Assembly (NCBI GenBank): GCA_049999725.1
Contig: JBNGIS010011078.1
Location: 1 to 23,175 of the forward strand
Length of the DNA: 23,175 nt
Origin: Haplomitrium mnioides
Lineage: Eukaryota; Marchantiophyta; Haplomitriopsida; Calobryales
Direction: 5' to 3'
The notes below the pieces were generated by a model, which saw nothing but the letters and a program-made list of their open reading frames with translations, was not told where the DNA came from and made no database searches. A program made the translations under genes and the position numbers. Of this stretch, positions 10,055 to 19,530 are shown one piece after another. Position 1 is the stretch's first letter. Each line of letters begins with the position of its first letter.

Positions 10055-10873
10055 TCATGTATGACCAATTTCAACTCTTGGAAGGTTCGCTTCTTTTTTT
10101 AGGAGTTCAACGCAGTATGTGCGTGACCTGAATTGAACTTTGATTGGTTGTGTTTTTTCTAAGCTAGCATGCCCTAGGCAGCAACATTGTACCTCCAAGT
10201 GTGCTAGTCCATATTGAGCTAAGATTTTTTGCTTGATGGTGTTTTTGGTGTTCTCTGTGGCTTTTAATAGAAGGCCATGGACAATCAAATTGAGGGATGT
10301 TTCTTATCTCTCATGTTCTTCTTTGATTTGGTCCCTCATCATGCTGGACATTTTCTTGTTATGGGTGTTTTCTAACCATATCATGCTAAGATTGGATATG
10401 TTCTTACATTAACTCCTCAACCTTGGCTATCACTTGCTTTTGTACTCTGATTGCTAGATCAGCCTCATCTTCATGAGGTGTTGAGGCTGAAATTTTCATC
10501 TCTATTCTTTGTAGTGTGCTATGGGTGCTACAAAGTTGTTCTTTTGTGGTCTTTAGTTTGGTGGTCAATGTTGCTACTTCTCTTCATAATGCTTTCACTT
10601 CATCTTTGAGCCTTGTAATGTTAACACTTCATGTTAAAGGCTAAGAGCTGCATTCCAAAGGTTTGTCCGATTGCTTGCAAAAGAATGGGGAAGAAGGAGA
10701 ACTAGGAGTTGAGTGTGTAGAAGAAGGAGAGGACAACCCACACAAAGAAGAGGTAGGAGTTGGAGGTGAAGGAGGTGTAGCAAGTTGTGGGGTGCAAAAT
10801 GAGATGCCAATCTCAACTTCATCATCCTAGATGAGCGACCTTTGTTTTCTTTATTTGCATCATGTTTGCTCAA
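10055..10873 (-). pseudogene. LINE ORF1: RRM-like RNA-binding protein, broken
   Basis: The upstream part, read from about 10830 to 10640, is a Ser/Pro/Thr-rich stretch (ATPPSPPTPTSSL and similar) typical of a disordered LINE ORF1 N-terminus. Farther downstream, at 10288-10055, one frame reads ILAQYGLAHLE...LGHASLEKTQPIKVQFRSRTYCVELLKK. That resembles the end of an RRM-type domain of plant LINE ORF1 (a helix, then 'P-I-x-V-x-F-x-S-R' and a 'LLKK' helix). The two halves are in different frames with stops between them. ORF1 normally coats LINE RNA in the particle. Its position just before ORF2 supports the call. Confidence 0.6.
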
Positions 10874-11060
10874 AAATGTAGGCTACAGTTGTTCGCAGCT
10901 TGCCTTGAGAAATTCTTCTTTCTTCTTCAGACCGATCCTAGATGACGAGCTCCACCACTCTAACGCAAAACCTTTCCATCGCTATCGTGCCTTCATCACA
11001 AGATCTATTATTCCATTGCAAACATGTCTTCTCTATTGCCATCACATCCCTACGACCTTC

Positions 11061-12184
11061 ACTAACTTGTTAGTTTAGGTTAGTTTAATAGCCCATCTAG
11101 AAAAAACACTCGTTACAAATTGGGAGTGGTTTTTCAATGGGGGGTATGTTAGATTAGTAAAACACCCTAAAAGTTCAACATGGAGAAAAAATGGCTAGTT
11201 AGCAAGCAAGAACCTCATAAAAAAAATTGCAAATTTCTTGGCTTATAACAGTTGCTGCTTTGGACCAAGAACCGCTCCTAAGTTCTTGTTGTATTTCACG
11301 TTGAATTTTTTTTTTCAATTTTCCACTTCAAAAATTATGTTTCTTATAGTTACAAAATTTTTCATCAAAAAACAATTCTCAATGAAATGTTCTTTATTCA
11401 GATACCTATTGTATTTTGGAAATTTTTCATGCTCAATATTTAGTAAAAAAAATTAAAATAAAAGTATTATATTATAGTAAGATAAGCACACAAGAGAGAA
11501 TATTGAAAAAACATGGTAAAGTTAAATAGTCATATTTTAATGTTTTCTTATAAACCTTTAAGATAAAAAAATCCTAAAACATTTATGAAGAACAAATAAA
11601 AAAAAAACAATGTTGCAACACGTACTGACATATAAATCTCTAATCTAGTAAGAGATCCCTTGAACTTCTATTTACTTATGGAACAAATAAAAACAAAAAA
11701 GAAGAACTATGCTTACATAGACTTCAAGCTTGCATATCATAAGCATGTGATGTCTTTCATCAAAATCAATTCAAAATTCCTATGCACACATGCAATCAAT
11801 CAATAGTAACTCAAAGTTTTGAATATCCAAAATAAAATCACAAAAATGAATCACATGTAGAATGATATCATAATTAAAGATTGTAATAAATGTAATATGC
11901 AGCTAACAAAAAAACCAAAAAACTCATACTTGAAGAAAATTTGTGAGAGAATATAGACCATTTGAAAAGAAACTTCCATGCTAGCATAGACTTTGTTGTA
12001 TACTTTTACAAAAACTAATAGGTTTTATTCAAAAATCAGTTTTTGAACAAAAAGAGATCGTCAAGAAAGTACTTATAACTTTTTTTTGAATGTTAAAAGA
12101 ACCAAGGGTATTTTACTAAAATAAAAAAGATTGAATACTAGATATTTTATAAAAACAAATACTTTATTATTTATAAAATGTATA
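11061..12184. other. AT-rich spacer, nothing recognised
   Basis: A/T-rich DNA with many A-runs. A 72-codon plus frame at 11238-11456 is Phe-rich and shows no family features. It separates the LINE 5' end from the stop codon of the minus-strand spliced pseudogene. I looked here for one end of a DNA transposon but saw no inverted match to the 18.4-20.0 kb region. Confidence 0.5.
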
Positions 12185-13476
12185 TCAGTTTGCAACTTCG
12201 GCTTGAGTGTTGTCCTCTTCAAGAAGAATGGTCCTGTCCAAATCAACAAGCTGAGAAGCTTGGGCATATGGAGTCGCAAGAGAATCTTGTCGAGACTTTC
12301 CACTCCCAAAAATTGCAACAGAATCACCAGAGTCACCAACGGTACCAGAAGGAACATACTCCTTATGGTACGTGTAGACAATCTAGGACTCAATGACATA
12401 CCAGATAACAAAGAAGCCATTGTCAAACCTCTTTGATGACTATAAATAAATAGACGTCTGTCATATTCCACAACAATCTTCCTCTGAAGACAAGTGGTCA
12501 AAAAGAAAGTTGTACAAAGCCTGAAGCTTTGGGTACACATTCATAGGAGCATTATCTCCTACATGTTTTAGCTTTGCAGAAACTACTCGACAGCCAAAAA
12601 ACGCTCTGTAGTATTTGTCGACGACAGTTGCTTGCATCTTTGCATTGTAAGTTGAAAAGTTTCATGCTCCGCTTGCCCTCCTTTGTCCAATAACCCACAG
12701 TCCAATACTCATTGGCATGAGCAATTCTGGGACTACCCAAATAATAGATGTTGGTTTTATCTCTACAATAATCAAAACAAAGAAATAAAAGATTGCAAAG
12801 AAACTAAAACATAAAAAAATCAAAACAAAACTTACTAGATGTCATGGTCGATATCACATCAAATTTCCAAAAGCACATCCTTCACGATGCCAAATTGTTG
12901 CAAAGAATGAAAAATTACAAAAGACCAAAAATCCAAAGTAGCTACGGCTGCAAAAGAGGAGATCGTGTCAAAAATATCATCTTTACTAAAGGGCTCGGAG
13001 TCATTATGCTTAAATTCCTTTAGGTTTTACTCATGCAAATTGTCAGCAATTGTTAAAGTGAAACTTCTTGGTTTCACCAAACTCTTTAGTTGTCATGCAT
13101 TGGACTCCCTGTGGACTTGATAATACACCATGTTGAGTTTTTCAACATAGGACTGTAAGTCCAAGTCTTGTTCTTTGGTCTCTCCTTCAGTTGGAGAGAC
13201 ACCAACATTATTTTGTTGCCTCGACTTCCACTCTCTAGTTTTCTAATAGTGGAGCAGAAAGGAATGAGGGTAGGACACCAAGGTTGGGACTTGGTCTTCA
13301 TCTTCTCAAGCTTCTTCGGCCCCAAATTTCTTTTTCCCTTTAGCAATTGCCACCAATTTTTTAGCAAGTTGCATTTTGAATGTTTTGTCATCTTGAAAAA
13401 AACATGGAGAAATGTATTAGGGGAGAATTTGAAAACCAAAAACTTAAAGTCAAAAAGAAAGAAGAGTTAATGTGAG

Positions 13477-13755
13477 CATGGACTTCAAAGTCCATGCTTG
13501 CATAGAGACTTGACTCCAGACATGCTTGGACTCTAAAGTCCATGTGCGCATGGGATCAAGAGTCCATGCGCGCATGGACTCTCTTGGACTCAAAAGTATA
13601 TGCCTGCATGGACTTTAGAGTCCATGCATGCTTGGGCTCAAGAGAACAAGTGCTATTGTACTCAAGACTCCATGCAAGCATGGAGATCTAGTCCAAGTGA
13701 GTGTAGACCAAAGAATCCATATGCACATGAACTTTTTGATGTCCATGTGTCTATG
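13477..13755. repeat. Palindromic repeat array A, inside intron 2 of the minus gene
   Basis: Seven or more degenerate units carry the core AGTCCATGCNNGCATGGACT. The best unit is a perfect 24-bp palindrome at 13559-13582 with core GTCCATGCGCGCATGGAC. Units are joined by GACTC, TCAAGAG or similar. Each can form a cruciform or RNA hairpin. The array lies wholly inside the intron 13393-13841. Confidence 0.85.
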
Positions 13756-14477
13756 AAAGGAACTTGATAAACAAAAGTATTTTCAAATAATTCAAACAAA
13801 CTTTAAGAACAAAGGAAGCAAAGGAAAAACAATGTACTTACCAACAACTTCTCGAAACTCGAATAGAAAGAGGACATCTTTGATTCTTCTATATGAATGG
13901 GATATTCCATCCTAGCCTCCTTCCAAAAGTTGCAACACACCTCTAAACAAAAAGATTTTACTATAATGGCCAAAACTTTATGCCTCTCTAGCTCTTGAGA
14001 CATTTCTTCGATTGAAAGCTCTTTGGCTTCTACCCGCTTCAAAATTGAATTTTTAATTTCATCAATTAGACCCTGAAAGGACTAAGGTGTCCACTTTATG
14101 TCTTCTACTCTTAATGCTTCTTTGGCCTTGGGCTTCTGGCCTTTGACAAGGTTTTTCTCCCACACACCAAAAGTGTTGTGTTGCAACTCTTAGAGCTCTC
14201 CACTTCTAAAGGCTAGCTGGAACCATTTGTCTTGAGAAGTCACCGTCTTCTCAAGAGTTGACTTGGGCTTGATCTTCAAAGTCTTCACCACAAGTTCTCT
14301 TTTTAATTCTTTAGATGATACCATCCCGCTCTCCATAAATCTTTGATGCCAATACTCGACCTTTTGAATCAATGTCATCTCCAGCCAGTAGCCTTGGTCG
14401 TAGTTGTCATCAACTGCAAAAATTTGGGCTTTTGTTGGTGTAAGCCCCACATAAACATGGCAATTGCAGAGCAAAAG

Positions 14478-14581
14478 TGTCAGCCAGTGGAACAGGGGCT
14501 AATGCGGTTTACAAGGAACCAGAGNNNNNNNNNNCCGAAGAGCGGTGTTCGGAGGACAAGACCGGAAGGAGGGGGCTGACA
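14478..14581. mobile_element. GC-rich LTR element inserted in an exon, interior collapsed at an assembly gap
   Basis: The left end begins TGTCAGCC (14478) and the right end finishes GGCTGACA (14581), a perfect 8-bp inverted pair with TG/CA termini. It is flanked by the 5-bp direct repeat AAAAG at 14473-14477 and 14582-14586, the expected target-site duplication. Taking out the element and one AAAAG gives continuous minus-strand sequence of exon 2. Between the ends lie 47 bp, ten Ns and 39 bp, all G/C-rich and unlike the flanks. I infer an LTR retrotransposon or solo LTR whose interior was not assembled. The strand is unknown because no internal sequence is visible. Confidence 0.75.
14525..14534. 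other. Assembly gap (10 Ns)
   Basis: A run of ten N characters. Ten is a conventional placeholder, so the true size is unknown. It lies inside the inserted LTR element described at 14478-14581. Confidence 0.98.
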
Positions 14582-15599
14582 AAAAGCATCAAGTTCTTTG
14601 CTCCATACTTTGTAGTCAGTAGCTGCCTTGTGGCATCATTGTGATTGCCTCTTGCAATCTCATACTAAGCTTGTCAGAGTTCTTGATGTCAAACTCTAAC
14701 TTATCTTTCAAGGGGAACTTTGAGTCTACAACCACAATAAAAAAAGAAATACACATATTTGTTGGTGAGCATTCTCTGTGCTAGAAGCTCCACAAAGTCT
14801 TCATTCAACCACCTAATCTAGAATGACCCTTAGTTATACATTCTAGGCTTTGGCAAGTTCATGTTCTCCAGTTGGATTGTAATAGTTTCCTTGTGGACTC
14901 TGCACCAATGGATTGCAGACTCCTTGATCTTACTTTTGTCTTTCTCAGACATTGTCTGAGGATCAACCTCCTCCCCCTCCTGAAATGTTTGGAGCTTTTT
15001 GTGTACTTGCCTCTTTGCTCTTGATGGTGGTGACTACACAGGCTTTGGCTTGACATCCTCTTTAGAGCTGCTAGAAGAGGAAGATGATGGTGCTACCAAA
15101 GATGAGCTTGGTGGAGATGGCAACCAGACATGCTCCTCTTGAACCGACGGTGGTGGTATTGGCTTTTTCTTTGGTAGAGCCGACTTCTTCTTTTTTGGAG
15201 CCTCTACTGGCTCCACTTCCTTCCTCTTTCTTACAGCTGACGGTCCACATATTGATGTTATAGTGAATGTTGTTGCACTTGGATGAGGCACATATTGTGC
15301 CAAACTTAAACCTTGCTTTATTTTCAAAATCTTCAAACTAAATGCAAATTTCATAAAGTCTCTCTCCACCCGCTTCAAGTCCGGGTAGGTGTTGACAAAG
15401 TTTGATAAAAATTGTGAAAATCGGAAACAAAAAACAAAAAAAGAGTTAAGGACTATTAAAAGACATTATAAACAAGAATATGTGACTGTTGTTTCTCACA
15501 AATACATTCTTCTAAGGGACCCACAAACACTAACCACTATCCATAGGCGCATTGAGTCCAAATGCACAACTTATCCAGACTATTTGCACACTTGTACCC

Positions 15600-15772
15600 C
15601 AGAGTCCATGATTGCATGGACTCTGGAGTCCATGCGCGCATGGACCCATAGTCACTGTAGCGTCTAGATCGGGAGTCTATGCACACATGGTCTTCGGAGT
15701 CCATGCGCTTAAGGACTCTAGAGTCCATGCACGCATGGACTTCATAGTCCAATACACATATAGACGATGGTA
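15600..15772. repeat. Palindromic repeat array B, in intron 1 of the minus gene
   Basis: Five units start at about 15602, 15627, 15673, 15697 and 15721, each a variant of GAGTCCATGCGCGCATGGAC. Spacing is mostly about 24 bp with one gap of about 46 bp. It is the same core as array A and lies between exon 1 (ending about 15830) and exon 2 (starting about 15420). Confidence 0.85.
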
Positions 15773-16328
15773 TACAATATAAACTATACATCAAATAAAA
15801 AAAAAGGAATTACAAGGTATTGACTTGTTGTCATTGTAGACCTCCTATAGATTGTTGGTGAACATATCCCTTTGCTTCATTTTGTTGAAGCAAAATTTCT
15901 TTGGCGACATTTTGAAAAGTGTGATCACATTTTCAGACTGCACAAGCAGCCCAATGTGGGCTCTGTTCCCCTCACAAATCATAGTAACTTAGACTAAAAT
16001 ACCCATGTTGAATTTTTCACCTTCACATTGGAAAAGGTAAAGTTGATGGTCAATGTCTCTCATGGCCATGCAACGAATTAGCCATTCATTGGCTAATTTG
16101 TGAGGCTCAAGAGTCTTCAACACGTTGGCATACCAATAAGACTTCAGTTGAGCCAGTTTTGGAACATTGGCTAGAGATGACATTTTCTTTGACGTAAAAA
16201 GGAATGAAAATTGGAGAGAAAAATTGTATGATAAAAAGTTCACAAAAAACAAAAGGCAAGAAAGGCTAAATCACAAGAAAAGCAAAAACAACAGCGATAA
16301 GAAAACAACAACTAGAAAGTGAACTTCT

Positions 16329-16355
16329 GACAATGGAAAGAAGCTTTTCATTGTC
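16329..16355. promoter_or_regulatory. 27-bp near-palindrome at the likely minus-strand start site
   Basis: Arms GACAATGGAAAG and CTTTTCATTGTC match at 11 of 12 positions around a 3-nt centre. It lies 4 to 30 bp downstream of the minus-strand TATA box (16367-16359), so it overlaps the expected transcription start. It could be an operator-like binding site or a 5'-end RNA hairpin. Confidence 0.5.
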
Positions 16356-16358
16356 GCT

Positions 16359-16367
16359 CTTTTTATA
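16359..16367 (-). promoter_or_regulatory. TATA box of the minus-strand gene
   Basis: The minus strand reads TATAAAAAG, a canonical plant TATA box, about 176 bp upstream of the ATG at 16183. A start near 16330 would leave a 5' UTR of about 150 nt. Confidence 0.6.
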
Positions 16368-16452
16368 CCTGAATTTTAAAAACACATTTTTCTGCCAAAA
16401 ATGATTCATTGAACTCTTGACACGTAGGTTCACACAGTGGAAAAAAGGCTAG

Positions 16453-16460
16453 TATATACA
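16453..16460 (+). promoter_or_regulatory. TATA box of the plus-strand gene
   Basis: TATATACA lies 86 bp from the opposing minus-strand TATA box and about 180 bp upstream of the proposed ATG at 16643. An ACGT-core element (TGACACGTAGG, 16418-16428) sits between the two TATA boxes and could serve both directions. Confidence 0.5.
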
Positions 16461-16859
16461 GCATTGCTCACTTTCATCTTTCCAATTGTGTTTTTCATTT
16501 CCTTCACAAAATTTCACTATTTTGTCGTTTTGTTATATTTTCTCCAAAAAAAAAAAAAGCATATTTTGAATATACTAACATCAACTAAGAATTTTTTTTA
16601 GATAATTCCTTCAAGTTTCTCATTTTTCATTATTATTTTTAAATGGTTGAAGTACTAAAAGGCAAGAAGACATTAGAATTTCAAGATTCTTGTTCTTATA
16701 AAAGTATTACTTTTGGCCAGTAGCTGGAGATTGTTTCAAATTATTGTTCTATGGAGGTAAGCATTGGGATACCTAAAGCGCCAAGTGTGATGGCAAGTAT
16801 TTTTGGAAAAAAATACCAGTTGTTGAACAAGATACATCAATAGAGGAAGATCAAGCAAG

Positions 16860-17010
16860 TGAACCCTATGCACACATAAGATCAAGGATTGAACTCTCTA
16901 TATGTGCATAAGATCAAGGAGTGAACCCAATGTGTGCATAGGATCAAGAAGTAAACCTTATATGTATATAGGATCAAGGAGTAAGCTTGATGCATACATA
17001 GTATCCAAGA
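16860..17010 (+). repeat. Tandem minisatellite array C, 30-32 bp units
   Basis: Five consecutive units follow the pattern gaaccc-atgcacacata-(a/g)gatcaaggagt, with starts near 16860, 16890, 16922, 16952 and 16982. The inner part is a degenerate palindrome like TATGTGCATA, related to arrays A and B, and the GATCAAG linker also occurs in array A. In one frame it encodes an RSRS-type repeat, which I judge fortuitous. Confidence 0.78.
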
Positions 17011-17234
17011 CTCAACAATCTGCACCCAAAGGATCTTTCTTGTTGGTCAAGCGATCAAAGTTTACTCTTTCTAGTGATTACTACAATAGGCCAACAGACA
17101 AATGTTCAAGTCAGAATGTTGAGGCGGTTGTGGAGCTTTCTTCGTCATCCGTAGATGCCGACAATGATGTTTGAGATCCAAATATGTTTTTTCAAAATTA
17201 AAAAAGCATAAAATCAAATTATTTCAATTTTGGA

Positions 17235-17267
17235 GGTGATACGCTATCACCACTCGAATAACGAGTG
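17235..17267. other. Two adjacent perfect hairpins
   Basis: GGTGATA-CGC-TATCACC (17235-17251) is followed at once by (C)ACTCG-AATAA-CGAGT(G) (17251-17267). Stems of 7 and 6 bp are perfect and share one base. They lie between two open segments of the plus pseudogene. The function is unknown. Confidence 0.6.
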
Positions 17268-18348
17268 AATTTTAAGCAAGTTGGACCTCTGAGCAAGAAT
17301 GAAAGATCCTCCGGAAACCAAAATTGTTTAGAGGAATCTTCATATGAAAATTTGGGCAGTGATTCAAGCAAAGAGTCTCAGTCACTCAACATTTCTATGG
17401 AGTTATCACCAAGAGCACCAATTGTTTTAGAAAAAACATTTCCTTCTGTTCAAGATTTTCATGAAGATTTTGCTTCGACATGGTCCAATTCTCCTACATC
17501 TTAAGGTGGTCCACATCGATCAAATACTTATCTCAAGAGAAAAAAAATTGTTATTGATGATGTCATTATCTCAAAGATAATGCTTTATCTCCAATAACTA
17601 GATTCACCTACGGACCAAATCAATTGACAAAACATAAGAGTTCTTTGTATGGGTGAAAACCCAAATAGGTAAACAATTTACGTGACAATTCTTTGTTGAA
17701 AGCCTATCATGACAAGAGCTTTGTAAAGAAAAAGCTCGATCGGATATCAATTTTGAAATTGAGGAGATTTTCATATTGCCCAAATAATTGTTTGTCACTA
17801 TGAAAGATCATTTTTTTAAATAGTATGAGAGAAACGTATTTTTTACAAAGCTTAAAGAATCAAGATATTATATTGCAGTGGGGAATACCAAGAAAAAACT
17901 CTGATGTTGACAATCGGTTCACTCTACCTGGCGATGTCATTGTTTGTAGAGGAACCTTCAAATTAATATTATCAATAGATAATAATAGAATCTAAAGGAC
18001 TCAAAATCTCAATAATGCAGATTCTAGAGGCATTTTTGGAGATAGAGAATTATATGTACTTGTATGTGAATGGATGGACAGTTTTTCCAATGACATTGTG
18101 AGAGAATGCCCACTCACAAAGTTTATAACTTGTTAAATAATTTTACAAAATGGGAAGTTTATGACTACTATACAACTTATTTGAAAGAGAAAAATCTCAA
18201 TTGCATTCTTAGTTTTTCTGGTTTTACAAAACATTGGAGAACACATTTTCCAAATATTAAAATTCCAAAGCACAATAGATTTGTTGTTTGTGAAACCCGT
18301 GAGGAAATAAACTCATTGCAGGAGAAATTTGTCTTGGAGTCTAACAAA

Positions 18349-19214
18349 GGTAACAAATTTCTTCTCTTTTAAAACCTACAATTATTATGATGCTCTTTTT
18401 ATGAGAGTCAAAGCTTAGTTCTGGAGATGTTGTGCTTTCTCAACTTAGTGCAACAAGATGTTGGTTTTGCTAAGTTGTTTCTAAAACAAAGTTCGAGTCA
18501 AAATAACCTTAGCAGTTGGAGTTTTGAGGATAGTCTCTATGCTCACATAAGGTCTATTGCTTTTAGTTTGAATCCAAAGCACGTCAAGAGTCAAATAAAT
18601 CACGAAAATTGTTCTGATTGTTGGTTGTGACCTTAGGCTTGCACCGAGTTTTGCTATTGTTGCTTTCAATCCAAAGCCCAACCCGAGATAAATGAGATCA
18701 AAAATCACTTATATTTTTTGTGAACCTATACGCACATAGGTTTTGTTCCTATTTTTTCCAATTTTAGTCGTAACTACAATCAACTTTTGATCTTATGCGC
18801 ATATAGAATTAGCTATTTTTTCTTTGAATCTTATACACACATAGAGTCAATACTAGCATAGAAATTGAAGTTCAATTTGTAACTCTAAGAGAGCAAATCT
18901 TTATTTTCTCTTCTTGAAACTTTTGCGCATTTTGAGTCAAAGACAAGTGAGTGGTCTTTGTTTCTTTAAGGTCATTTAGTTACTATGAATGTTGTTTTGA
19001 TTCTCCTATATTTAAGTAGTACATATTAGACTTTTAGTCCTTTTTTTTAATTTTCACCTCTTCTATTCCAAACATTTATTAAAGTTGATTTGAATATTTT
19101 TTGCACTTAAAGTTATCTTTTGAAATTTGAGACATCAAGACATGTTCACTAACTATTTATATCTTTTTGGCACTTTGGGATAATGCAATCAAATATAATC
19201 GCCTATTGTTTCTT
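18349..19214. other. Probable intron region of the plus pseudogene, no coding recognised
   Basis: It lies between the possible donor at 18348 and the downstream DUF7869-like piece near 19215-19329. A plus frame at 18427-18630 and its minus-strand shadow show no family features. It contains palindromic array D. Confidence 0.4.
18720..18850. repeat. Palindromic repeat array D
   Basis: Three degenerate units: CCTATACGCACATAGG (about 18725), CTTATGCGCATATAG (about 18793) and CTTATACACACATAG (about 18829), each near-palindromic around a purine/pyrimidine GCGCAT-type centre. The spacing (about 70 and 36 bp) is looser than in A to C. It lies in the proposed intron of the plus gene. Confidence 0.6.
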
Positions 19215-19374
19215 TAACGTGACCAACAAATGAAAGAAAGAACAAAACTTACAAATCATCAAAGAAAATGTTTAAAAGTACTTGGGCATTGTGATTGATG
19301 AAATGGATCAAAAGAAATTAGTTATTCCAAATTGACATTCACAACCAAAAAACATAAATTGAGTTGAAGCCTTC

Positions 19375-19530
19375 CACACGTACAGACTCTCGTATACAAT
19401 CGTGAACCTTCTACATACAAAGACTACCGTGTAGAACTTAGATTCTACACCGATCAAAGACTCTTGTATAACTCGAAACCTTTTGTTTTAGACTCTGGTC
19501 CAAAACTTAGAGCTTGTTGCATGTTTAGAC
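19375..19530. repeat. Degenerate repeat array E (AGACTCTNGTATA units)
   Basis: Units such as CAGACTCTCGTATACAATCG, 'caaagactaccgtgtagaactta' and AGACTCTTGTATAACTCG share AGACT(C)T-GTATA-TCG(AA)ACCTT parts. It follows directly after the last recognised DUF7869-like segment. It may be a further member of the intron arrays, but the match to the CATGCGCGCATG core is weak. Confidence 0.4.

Larger units (their letters stand above)
6700..11060 (-). mobile_element. Decayed LINE (non-LTR) retrotransposon
   Basis: In element order, from high to low coordinates, I see ORF1 with a Ser/Pro-rich N-terminus and an RRM-like stretch (10873-10055), an apurinic-type endonuclease (about 9940-9070), a LINE-type reverse transcriptase (about 8300-7690) and a C-terminal region (about 7520-6750). 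The order and motifs are those of plant L1-like LINEs that move by target-primed reverse transcription. Every domain is cut by stops and frameshifts. The outer limits are approximate: no clear poly(A) tail or target-site duplication was found. Confidence 0.82.
12185..16183 (-). pseudogene. Spliced, decayed gene of unknown family; candidate partner of the divergent DUF7869-like gene
   Basis: Exon 1 starts at the ATG at 16183 (MSSLANVPKLAQLKSYWY) and runs to about 15830 with two in-frame stops. Exon 2 (about 15420 to 13842) holds a Lys/Arg cluster (VRKRK, KKKK, PKKKP), a Pro/Ser linker with eight serines, and later YDQGYWLEMTLIQKVEYW. It ends at a clean donor, TTG|GTAAGT. Exon 3 (13392 to 12836, 557 nt) keeps one frame over 185 codons with about five stops. 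Reading it from GATGAC matches the phase-0 donor if the acceptor CAG has become CAA. Exon 4 follows a 73-bp GTAAGT...TAG intron (12835-12763) in matching phase, contains EYWTVGYWTKEGKR and VVDKYYRAFFGCRVVSAKL, and ends at TGA 12187-12185 after EEDNTQAEVAN, with at least two frameshifts. Exon 2 also carries the LTR insertion at 14478. The basic and Ser-rich linker suggests a nuclear protein. I do not recognise the family. The intron 1 borders are unresolved. Confidence 0.62.
16643..19340 (+). pseudogene. Decayed spliced gene resembling DUF7869-type transposon protein
   Basis: The proposed start MVEVLKGKKTLEF is at 16643, with a possible donor GAG|GTAAGC at 16757. Acidic, Ser-rich segments follow (17026-17174; 17265-17504). 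From about 17825 one frame reads MRETYFLQSLKNQD...DVIVCRGTFKLILSIDNNRI, then shifts by one base near 18106 into NFTKWEVYDYYTTYL...FTKHWRTHFPNIKIPKHNRFVVC, ending at a possible donor AAAG|GTAACA (18348). A separate piece at 19279-19329 reads YLGIVIDEMDQKKLVIP. The order 'VCxxxFxxxLxIxxxR', 'FxxxWxxxFPxxxIPKxxRFxxC', then 'IDxMDQxK' is what I recall from DUF7869 proteins encoded by plant and animal transposon-like elements. Their exact activity is not known to me. The C-terminal half beyond IDxMDQ is not seen before the gypsy LTR. Many stops are one C-to-T change from a sense codon. Confidence 0.52.

Noticed and set aside
12131-12436. 101-codon plus frame
   Set aside because: It lies opposite the last exon of the minus pseudogene, which has better coding character, matching splice phase and a natural stop.
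13477-15772. CRISPR-like array reading of the palindromic repeats
   Set aside because: Repeats are degenerate, spacing is irregular, there are no uniform unique spacers or cas genes, and the context is a spliced eukaryotic gene.
16902-17030. RSRS-type repeat protein segment (plus strand), suggestive of an SR-like protein
   Set aside because: It is a translation of the 30-bp minisatellite. Adjacent units carry frame-breaking differences, so the peptide repeat is fortuitous.
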